A stretch of DNA of 5,179 bases from Actinomycetota bacterium. Its GTDB lineage: Bacteria; Actinomycetota; Thermoleophilia; Solirubrobacterales; Thermoleophilaceae. The stretch is taken from assembly GCA_005883295.1 (NCBI GenBank), contig VAWV01000058.1, positions 15,556 through 20,734 on the forward strand, in the 5' to 3' direction. Made by a program: the position numbers and the translations under genes. Positions 1 through 5,179 of this stretch are shown here, one piece after another; within the stretch, counting starts at the first letter, position 1, and each line of letters begins with the position of its first letter. The notes beneath the pieces are model-generated. The model was not told where the DNA came from. It saw only the letters and a program-made list of their open reading frames with translations, and ran no database searches.

Positions 1-1234
1 TCTCGTCCCACGTGGTGGGGGTGTAGGTGTGCTCGTCGCGGAACCGCCGGGCGTCCTCGAACAGCCCGCGCTGGATGTCCGGTAGGAGCTCCCGCGCGAT
101 CGAGCCGAGCTCGGCGAGCGGAACGACCTCCTTGGTGGCGAGGTCGCGCCGGAAGACGGTGGCCTGGCCGGCCGCGATGTCGCGCGGGCCGAGCTCCACC
201 CGCAGCGGCACCCCCTTCAGCTCCCACTCGTTGAACTTGTAGCCCGGGCGGTGCTGGTCGCGGTCGTCCACGTGCACCCGCACGCGCCGGCGGCGGAGTT
301 GGCGCGCCGCTCGTTCGGCCTCGCCCAGCACCAGTTCCCGCTCCTCATCCGAGCGATAGATCGGCACGATCACGGTCTGGTAGGGGGCGATGCTGGGTGG
401 GAGCCGCAGGCCCTGGTCGTCGCCGTGGGCCATGACCAGCGCCCCAACAAGCCTTGTGCTCACCCCCCAGGAGGTGGTGTGGGGGAACTCCTCGGCCCCG
501 TCCCGCCCCGTGTACCGCACGTCATACGCGCGCGAGAAGTTCTGGCCGAGGTAGTGCGATGTGCCGGCCTGCAGCGCGCGGCCGTCGCGCATCAGCGCCT
601 CCATCGAGAGCGTCTCGACCGCCCCGGCGAAGCGCTCGGACGCCGTCTTGCGCCCGACCACCACCGGAAGCATCAGCTCCCGCTCGGCGACCCGCTGGTA
701 GACCGAGCGCAGGATCATCCGGGTCTCCCTCCACGCCTCCGCCTCGGTCTCGTGCGCGGTGTGCCCCTCCTGCCAGAGGAACTCCGTGGTGCGCAGGAAC
801 AGCCGCGGCCGGAGCTCCCAGCGGACCACGTTGCACCACTGGTTGAGGAGCAGGGGCAGGTCGCGCCACGACTGCAGCCATCGCCCGACAGTGGCCCAGA
901 TGATCGTCTCGGAGGTCGGCCGGATGGCGTAGGGCTCCTCCAGCTCACTCCCGCCGGCGTGGGTGACTACCGCCACCTCCGGCGCGAAGCCCTCCACGTG
1001 GTCGGCCTCCCGCTGGAGCAGGCTGTAGGGGATCAGGAGCGGGAAGTACACGTTGCTGTGCCCCGTCGCCTTGATGCGGCGGTCGAACGCGGCCTGGATC
1101 GCCTCCCACAGTGCGAACCCGTACGGCTTGATCACCATGGACCCGCGGCCGAGGGCCGACTCGGCCAGCTCGCTCTGGCGGACGACCTCCTGATACCAGG
1201 CGGGAAAGTCCTCGGACTGCGATGGGAGGGCCAA
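1..1234 (-). CDS. proS: Prolyl-tRNA synthetase, archaeal-like type 3 (C-terminus outside window)
   Basis: Class II aminoacyl-tRNA synthetase that charges tRNA-Pro with proline in the cytoplasm; an essential translation gene. The frame is open from 1234 to the left edge (411 codons). Visible landmarks: an N-terminal FPAWYQEVV segment (residues 10-18), SMVIKPYGFALWEAIQ (32-47) leading into motif 1, RPTSETII (105-112), the motif 2 region with RWELRPR and TTEFLWQEGH (138-158), LQAGTSHYLGQNFS (221-234), and the motif 3 region WGVSTRLVGALVMAHGDDQG (256-275). The HGTP anticodon-binding domain follows from about 284 (YQTVIVPIY). The family is usually about 470-500 residues, so roughly the last 60-90 residues, including the C-terminal domain, are missing. 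No editing insertion lies between motifs 2 and 3, as expected for this type. Start: an in-frame TAA at 1249-1247 forces a start after it, and TTG at 1234 is the only start codon ahead of the conserved N-terminal segment. ATG at 1138 (Met33) would remove conserved sequence. No clear Shine-Dalgarno precedes the TTG. The gene lies downstream of the acylase on the same strand. Confidence 0.96.
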   Translation of the reverse strand, partial: MALPSQSEDFPAWYQEVVRQSELAESALGRGSMVIKPYGFALWEAIQAAFDRRIKATGHSNVYFPLLIPYSLLQREADHVEGFAPEVAVVTHAGGSELEEPYAIRPTSETIIWATVGRWLQSWRDLPLLLNQWCNVVRWELRPRLFLRTTEFLWQEGHTAHETEAEAWRETRMILRSVYQRVAERELMLPVVVGRKTASERFAGAVETLSMEALMRDGRALQAGTSHYLGQNFSRAYDVRYTGRDGAEEFPHTTSWGVSTRLVGALVMAHGDDQGLRLPPSIAPYQTVIVPIYRSDEERELVLGEAERAARQLRRRRVRVHVDDRDQHRPGYKFNEWELKGVPLRVELGPRDIAAGQATVFRRDLATKEVVPLAELGSIARELLPDIQRGLFEDARRFRDEHTYTPTTWDE

Positions 1235-1250
1235 GACGCGGGGAGATTAG
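945..1250 (-). other. Spurious C-terminal extension of the acylase, read out of frame through proS
   Basis: From Leu865 on, the acylase frame encodes 101 residues that look like no S45 C-terminus and are dominated by Arg, Pro and Gly. The same bases in the proS frame encode conserved synthetase sequence (MVIKPYGFALW and onward). The overlap with proS from its TTG at 1234 is 290 bases. In the proS frame a TAA sits at 1249-1247, immediately after the codon for Trp864. A one-base frame change there would end the acylase just after LPPVPW, 12 bases before the proS start. This suggests a small indel or a deletion that removed the acylase end. A genuine long overlap is possible but less likely. Confidence 0.6.
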
Positions 1251-3842
1251 CCACGGCACCGGCGGCAGGTCCGCCACGTCGAGCGACTGGAACTGGATCT
1301 GTGGCATGGGCGCCCGCCACCGCGCGGGGTCGCCGCCCTGCCGCGCCCGTAGCCGGGCGATCGCGTCGTCGAGCGCCTCCTCCGAGACCGAGCTGCTCGT
1401 TCCGCCGCCGAGGTAGCGCGCCCGGTGCGCGCGCCCGGTCAATGCGTTGTAGAGGAAGGCGTCGTAGTCGTCGAAGAACTCGAACTCGGGGCTGGTGGTC
1501 TGACCGGTCTGGGTGTAAGCGCGCACCCCGGCCGCGGCGTTCCCGGCGTTGCCGGTCACGGGGCCGAAGACCGAGCGTCCGAGCCGCGCCTCGAGCGCGT
1601 GGAACCAGGCCGAGAGGATCGCGAACCCGGCCGCCCGGACCTTCCCGGTCTCGGCGCCGGAGGCGGACCGCTCGGCCCCGCTGGGGTAGAACGCGGTGCC
1701 GTCCCAGCGAGCCACCTGGCGCACGGCGGCCCGCTCGATCGCGTTCAGGTGGCGGCTACGCCCCAGCCGCGCGAGCAGGCGCCCGAACCCGAGCGTGTCG
1801 CGCAGGTCGAGCTCGCCCGTCCGCCGCGCCACGTGCCACGCGGCGGTGAGTGTGAACCGCCCGCGATGGGACCCGAGCAGCGCCATCGGCTGGCGGACCC
1901 GCTGGTACGCGCCCCACAGGCTCCCGTCTCCGGAGTCGAGCCAGGACCGCTGCGGCTTGTTGTTCCACGAGGCGAGCCAGCCGCGCGCCGGGTCCACGAC
2001 CGACGGCCACCGGCTCGGATCGAGGAACCCGCGCCAGTCGAAGCGGCCGCCGCCGGGCGCGGGGAGCCGCGGATCGTGGCCGTGAACACGGATCGGGATC
2101 CGGCCGGTGTGCCAGTAGCCGATGTGGCCGCGGTCGTCGGCGTAGATGAAGTTGAAGCCCGCGATGCCCTGCCGCACGGCGGCGTCGAAGCCGGCCAGGT
2201 CGGTGGCGCGGTCGACCTCCACTATCGAGCGGCCGGTCTGGAGCTCCTGTCCCCAGAAGGCGCGGACCTTGCAGTAGGCGAGGCCGGCGGTCCGGTCGAT
2301 GTAGACCACGACGCACGGCTCCCTCGCCGCGCCGGTGCCGTGGAAAGTCCGGTAGAAGGTCTCCGACTGCTGGGTGTAGGCGGGCGGCGCCGGCGGGCCT
2401 ACCCCGCCGAAGCTCGGCGGCGGGACCCGCGAGCGGATCGTCTCGCTGCGCTGCTCCACCGGATGCCACGACCCGTGCCAGCGGTACTGGTAGCCGCCGC
2501 CCGGCGCGACCCGGATGCCGTCCACGTAGGTGTCCACCTGGTCGTCCTGCGCCGTGGTGATCGACCAGGCGGTGTGGGGCGTGAAACCGATCACCACGCC
2601 GGGTCCGCCGCCGGGAACGCCAACCCCGCGCTCGTGGAACTGGCCGGCCTCCACCTCGAGCTCGTCGAAGACCGCCGGCGCGTAGTAGCCGACCTGGGGG
2701 CCGCCCCACAGGAGCGCATGGCCCGTCGAGGATCGGCGTGGCGCGATCGCCCAGGCGTTGGAGCCGAACACGGGCAGCCCCAGCCGCCGCGTGGCCGTGG
2801 CGACCGCCCGGTCTCCGGTCGCCACGTGGTCGTGCGCCGGCTGCACCGACGGCCGCAGCTCGGAGATCCGCCGCGCGGTGTCCACCGCGCTGTAGTGGAT
2901 GTATCGGTAGCGCAGGCCGCCGCTGGTTCGCGTCGCGCGGCCGCCCGCGGGGATCGTGGTTGGAGTGCGCGGGTCACGAGTGAGCTGGACGTCGTCGAAG
3001 ATCCCGACCGCACGCCGCCGCCCGTACTTCGCCGCCAGCCGGCGGGCGAGGGCCGCGTAGCCCAGCTCGTTGCCGGCCGACTCGGCCACGCCCTTCACCT
3101 CCAGGGTGATGACCGCGACGGTGTCCGCCGGCGTCCACGGAGCGATCGGCAGGTCCTGCGTGGCGACGAAGCCGGTGGGCATGAGGGACGGGTTCAGTGT
3201 GTCGCGCTGGATGACCGCGTTGATCCCGTTCGCGTAGGCCTGGAGCGAGGCCCGCTGCCCGGGTGGGAGCGCGTCGACCTCGGCCTGGCGCTCCGCCGGC
3301 GTCTCGGAGTCGCGGCGCGTGACGACGTCCATCTGGAGGTACGCCGGTCCCAGCAGATCCGATAGCCGCCCCTCTCCGGCCCGGCGGAGGATCTCCATCT
3401 GGAACAGCCGCTCCTCGGCCTGCGCGACCCCGATCCCGTGGGCGAGCCGCTCCTCGATGGTCTGCTCGTCCGGCCCGCTGGCGTAGACATGCGGCACGCC
3501 GGCCTGATCGCGCACGATCGTGACGCCCGCTTCGGGCGTCTCGCTGCGCACCGCCCCGGCGACCTGCGCCGGCTGCGGCGCGAGCCGCGCGTCGCGGAAG
3601 CGCCAGTGCTCGTAGGCGCCCAGCTGGTCGCAGAAGTTCGGCCCCAGGTCGGTGCAGTCGCCGCTCGCCTGGTAGTGCGCGAAGGCGGGGGCGGTGATCG
3701 TGTTGCCCTCGCCGGGCGGCAGGATCAGGAGCGCTCGCGGCGCGGCCGCAGCCGGCGGCGCCAAGACCAGGACGACACCCGCCGCCAGCCCGACGGCGCA
3801 TCGTGTGCGAAGTGTCTTCCTCCCGCGCAGCGCGGGAGACAC
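945..3842 (-). CDS. Secreted penicillin acylase family protein (peptidase S45, Ntn hydrolase), C-terminus irregular
   Basis: Predicted exported amidase that removes acyl side chains from amides such as beta-lactams, acyl-homoserine lactones or lipopeptides; the sequence does not fix the substrate. GTG start at 3842, the first start after an in-frame TAG. The signal peptide has a basic n-region (RGRKTLRTR), a hydrophobic core (residues 15-28) and an Ala-rich end (cleavage near 34). Alpha-chain family motifs are GVPHVYA (115-121) and GIGVAQAEERLFQMEILRR (136-154). The beta chain should begin at the autocatalytic nucleophile Ser361 in FGSNAW. Compared with E. coli penicillin G acylase, Gln383 sits at beta 23, TTAQDDQVD (429-437) matches the oxyanion/calcium segment, and SWNNKP (625-630) carries the likely oxyanion Asn. 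The family-like sequence ends at about LPPVPW (Trp864). The expected terminal block, typically NRPTF-like after that Trp, is absent. The next 101 residues are an Arg/Pro/Gly-rich out-of-frame read of proS down to the stop at 945. Family and catalytic call are firm; the true C-terminus is not. Confidence 0.93.
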   Translation of the reverse strand: MSPALRGRKTLRTRCAVGLAAGVVLVLAPPAAAAPRALLILPPGEGNTITAPAFAHYQASGDCTDLGPNFCDQLGAYEHWRFRDARLAPQPAQVAGAVRSETPEAGVTIVRDQAGVPHVYASGPDEQTIEERLAHGIGVAQAEERLFQMEILRRAGEGRLSDLLGPAYLQMDVVTRRDSETPAERQAEVDALPPGQRASLQAYANGINAVIQRDTLNPSLMPTGFVATQDLPIAPWTPADTVAVITLEVKGVAESAGNELGYAALARRLAAKYGRRRAVGIFDDVQLTRDPRTPTTIPAGGRATRTSGGLRYRYIHYSAVDTARRISELRPSVQPAHDHVATGDRAVATATRRLGLPVFGSNAWAIAPRRSSTGHALLWGGPQVGYYAPAVFDELEVEAGQFHERGVGVPGGGPGVVIGFTPHTAWSITTAQDDQVDTYVDGIRVAPGGGYQYRWHGSWHPVEQRSETIRSRVPPPSFGGVGPPAPPAYTQQSETFYRTFHGTGAAREPCVVVYIDRTAGLAYCKVRAFWGQELQTGRSIVEVDRATDLAGFDAAVRQGIAGFNFIYADDRGHIGYWHTGRIPIRVHGHDPRLPAPGGGRFDWRGFLDPSRWPSVVDPARGWLASWNNKPQRSWLDSGDGSLWGAYQRVRQPMALLGSHRGRFTLTAAWHVARRTGELDLRDTLGFGRLLARLGRSRHLNAIERAAVRQVARWDGTAFYPSGAERSASGAETGKVRAAGFAILSAWFHALEARLGRSVFGPVTGNAGNAAAGVRAYTQTGQTTSPEFEFFDDYDAFLYNALTGRAHRARYLGGGTSSSVSEEALDDAIARLRARQGGDPARWRAPMPQIQFQSLDVADLPPVPWLISPRLGPPIAVRGLSRLVSGGRPPERAGRVGPRPRVHGDQAVRVRTVGGDPGRVRPPHQGDGAQQRVLPAPDPLQPAPAGGRPRGGLRAGGGGSHPRRRE
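3820..3838. repeat. Perfect 9-bp inverted repeat at the acylase start
   Basis: CTCCCGCGC, a single central A at 3829, then GCGCGGGAG: a perfect 19-base palindrome. In the acylase transcript it begins one base after the GTG start codon and could fold into an 8-bp all-but-AT-poor stem with a 3-base loop over codons 2-8. It could hide the initiation region or act as an operator. The 3' arm contains GGGAGG, which resembles a Shine-Dalgarno sequence, but no in-frame start follows it. The symmetry is seen directly; the function is inference. Confidence 0.55.
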
Positions 3843-3945
3843 CGTATATCGCGCCTATCACCCCGGGCGCGGGTTCAGTCGGCGGAGTCCGCGAAGTAAC
3901 CCGCACAGCCGTAAAGTCCGGCGGCGGCAGGCCGATATCCGGCTT
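3843..3945. promoter_or_regulatory. Divergent intergenic region between acylase and sensor gene
   Basis: This 103-base gap separates two outward-pointing starts, so promoters for both directions must lie here or slightly inside the genes. It is the least GC-biased part of the window, with AT-rich patches at 3844-3849 (gtatat), 3894-3897 and 3910-3915 (gtaaag). None forms a convincing -35/-10 pair with normal spacing on either strand. Two small symmetries are present: GCGGA-G-TCCGC at 3882-3892 and GCCG-5-CGGC at 3931-3943. Both are short enough to arise by chance in DNA of this composition. The role is assigned from position only. Confidence 0.4.
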
Positions 3946-4917
3946 GTGCCGTCCCGCACGTACCACCAGTGCGCTTTCTGTGGGTGGTCGCGTGAAGCGT
4001 CGTCCGCGACCCTGCTCCCGCCAGGCTGCGAGGAGTGCGGCTCGCCGCTGCGTGTAGCCACCGAGGCGGAGCTCGAGCACTTCGATCCCGATCGCGAGGG
4101 CGTAATCCCTCCGCCCTCGAAGAGCCCGGACGTGACGGGGGTCTTCGGGCTCTTCGTACTGCTTCCGCTGCTGCTGCCGGCGGTCGGCATCAAGGTCGGC
4201 GCGCTCGCCTTCGCCGTGCCGCTGATCCTGATCACCTTCGGCGCGGTGCGGGCAGCGAAGGCGGTGCCCCGCGCCGGGGCGCGCCGGCTCCTGTGGGTGC
4301 TCCTTGCCTGCGGCGCGACCCTCGCGGCTCTGTCCTCGGCGCTCACGATCGTTACCACCATCGCCGACAGCTTCCGGCTGGCCGGCTTCTATCTAGCGTC
4401 CTCCGCCTCGGTCGCGATGCTCGCCGCCATGTGGGCGTTCGCGCGCGCGAGCGTGAAGACGGCGCGCCTCGAGCGGTCCGTGGACGCGGCCCTCCTGCTG
4501 CTGCTCGTGGTCGCGCTGTCCGTCTACTTCGTCGCCGTCCCAGGCTTCGCGCACGGCGACTTCGTCCTCACGCTCGTCTTCGTCGCCGACCTCGGGGCGG
4601 TTGTGTTCGCGACGGTCGGGGCGACGATGCGACGCACGTGGCGCCACCGCAAATTGGGCTGGAGCCTCGTCGCGGCGTGCAGCGCCGCGACCCTGGGCGA
4701 CGGTTTCGTGGCCGCGACCGCGAGCGGCGACGTCCACATAACCGCGAGGTCGAGCCGGCGGAGTCGATGGGCAAGGGCTGGGTGCTCGTCCGCGTGGTCT
4801 TCCCGCTCATCGTGGTACTGGCCTTCCCAGGCGTGGCGATCCCGCTCGCCGTCTCCGGACACCTCGTCGCGTGGTCGGCCGCCTACTACGCGGTCTGCTT
4901 CGTCACCGCGCTCGTGA
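3946..4917 (+). CDS. Zinc-ribbon membrane protein, N-terminal half of a frameshifted sensor
   Basis: Probably the input half of a membrane signalling protein. GTG at 3946 is chosen because it starts just before a four-cysteine zinc ribbon: C9-x2-C12-x15-C28-x2-C31 (CAFC and CEEC). The frame stays open upstream to an ATG at 3694, but that stretch lies over the acylase signal peptide and reads as Arg-rich noise. A polar linker (35-62) is followed by about seven hydrophobic helices near residues 65-82, 84-102, 114-138, 145-167, 180-200, 206-226 and 237-257. After about residue 264 (GDVHI, base 4738) the sequence becomes an Arg/Ser-rich run (RSSRRSRW, WRSRSPSP) up to the stop at 4917, typical of reading the wrong frame. 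The membrane protein continues in another frame (next entry). The literal product is 323 residues, but the meaningful part is about 264. The ligand sensed is unknown. No strong ribosome binding site is visible. Confidence 0.75.
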   Translation: MPSRTYHQCAFCGWSREASSATLLPPGCEECGSPLRVATEAELEHFDPDREGVIPPPSKSPDVTGVFGLFVLLPLLLPAVGIKVGALAFAVPLILITFGAVRAAKAVPRAGARRLLWVLLACGATLAALSSALTIVTTIADSFRLAGFYLASSASVAMLAAMWAFARASVKTARLERSVDAALLLLLVVALSVYFVAVPGFAHGDFVLTLVFVADLGAVVFATVGATMRRTWRHRKLGWSLVAACSAATLGDGFVAATASGDVHITARSSRRSRWARAGCSSAWSSRSSWYWPSQAWRSRSPSPDTSSRGRPPTTRSASSPRS

Positions 4918-5179
4918 TCGCCTTCGGGCGGCAGGCGTACCTCCTGATCGACAACCGCCTGGCCGTGGCTCGCGAGCGCCGCCTGCGCGAGGAGGCCGTC
5001 AGGCGCAACGAGCAGCTCGAGGCGCTCACCGGGCTCGCCACGACGATGACCCAGACGCTCGAGGAGACCCCGATCGTCGAGCGCGCGCTCGACGTGCTGC
5101 GGTCGGCCGCGCGCGCATCGAGCTCCGCCGTCCACACGCGCGAGGGGAGTGCGTCGACCCTCCGCGCGGCCAGCGGCGA
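4767..5179 (+). CDS. Membrane helices plus GAF domain start, C-terminal part of the frameshifted sensor (runs off window)
   Basis: The frame starting with ATG at 4767 encodes MGKGWVLVRVVFPLIVVLAF, a second helix around WSAAYYAVCFVTALVIAFGR, and then a charged helical linker (VARERRLREEAVRRNEQLEA). The first helix-loop of a GAF domain follows (LTGLATTMTQTLEETPIVERAL onward to about SSAVHTREGSASTLRAASG) at the right edge. In-frame codons before the ATG also look coding (REVEPAES from about 4743), so the ATG is probably internal and this is the continuation of the gene starting at 3946. One missing base between about 4738 and 4746 would join them as GDVHITA-EVEPAES. The linker before GAF resembles signalling helices that precede GAF modules in sensor kinases, GGDEF proteins or SpoIIE-type phosphatases. 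The output domain lies outside the window, so the enzyme class cannot be stated. If the break is real, the gene is probably inactive unless the second half has its own start. Confidence 0.72.
   Translation, partial: MGKGWVLVRVVFPLIVVLAFPGVAIPLAVSGHLVAWSAAYYAVCFVTALVIAFGRQAYLLIDNRLAVARERRLREEAVRRNEQLEALTGLATTMTQTLEETPIVERALDVLRSAARASSSAVHTREGSASTLRAASG

Noticed and set aside
251..1849. 532-codon open frame on the plus strand
   Set aside because: Antisense to proS and the acylase end. The product is Arg/Pro/Gly-rich without domain-like segments, and the opposite strand has clear conserved motifs. High GC makes stop codons rare in this frame.
1425..3365. 646-codon open frame on the plus strand
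   Set aside because: Lies wholly antisense to the acylase core, which has its catalytic motifs in the minus frame. The composition is typical of a GC-driven shadow.
3694..3945. Upstream extension of the sensor gene to the ATG at 3694
   Set aside because: This stretch overlaps the acylase signal peptide on the other strand and encodes Arg/Ser-rich sequence. The zinc ribbon begins just after GTG 3946.
3843..3945. Specific sigma-70-like promoters, for example taaagt near 3912 or tatacg next to the acylase start
   Set aside because: No matching -35 element at 16-18 bases, and the second sits too close to the start codon to serve as a -10.
2974..4080. 368-codon minus-strand frame overlapping the acylase N-terminus and the sensor start
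   Set aside because: It crosses two genes in opposite directions and lacks any recognisable segment. Only its internal ATG at 3801 was kept, as a possible alternative start for the acylase after a frame correction.
4393..5137. Several minus-strand open frames (up to 203 codons) opposite the sensor
   Set aside because: Arg/Asp/Glu-rich shadows of the membrane and GAF coding frames, without helices or motifs of their own.
1..5179. RNA genes, CRISPR arrays, insertion sequences, terminators
   Set aside because: No tRNA-like arms, spaced repeats, transposase motifs or stem plus T-run structures were found on either strand by reading. The window is almost entirely protein coding.

Overview
The window is very GC-rich, and almost every sense codon ends in G or C. 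It carries two leftward genes and one rightward gene or broken gene. The prolyl-tRNA synthetase is of the archaeal/eukaryotic-like class (ProS type 3). Together with the codon use and a secreted S45 acylase, this suggests a high-GC bacterium, perhaps a deep-branching actinobacterium of the Thermoleophilia type. That placement is an inference from style, not from a marker match.

Layout, left to right: (1) bases 1-1234, minus strand: the N-terminal 411 codons of proS, cut off by the left edge of the window. (2) bases 945-3842, minus strand: a secreted penicillin-acylase-like Ntn hydrolase (peptidase S45). It has a signal peptide, the Ser361 autoprocessing site and a recognisable catalytic set. 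Its recognisable part stops at about Trp864, and the reading frame then runs about 300 bases into proS in the wrong frame. (3) bases 3843-3945: a short divergent intergenic region, with a perfect 9-bp inverted repeat just inside the acylase start. (4) bases 3946-5179, plus strand: a membrane sensor with an N-terminal four-cysteine zinc ribbon, about nine transmembrane helices, a linker and the start of a GAF domain. A one-base frame change near 4738-4746 splits it, and the right edge of the window cuts it off.

The acylase and proS lie in the same direction and may share a transcript, with the acylase first. The sensor is transcribed away from them and shares only the intergenic region. Nothing links the three into one pathway. 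No RNA genes, CRISPR arrays, insertion sequences or terminators were seen. The points most worth checking are the two reading-frame irregularities (acylase/proS junction and sensor), the hairpin over the acylase start, and the zinc ribbon-membrane-GAF architecture.
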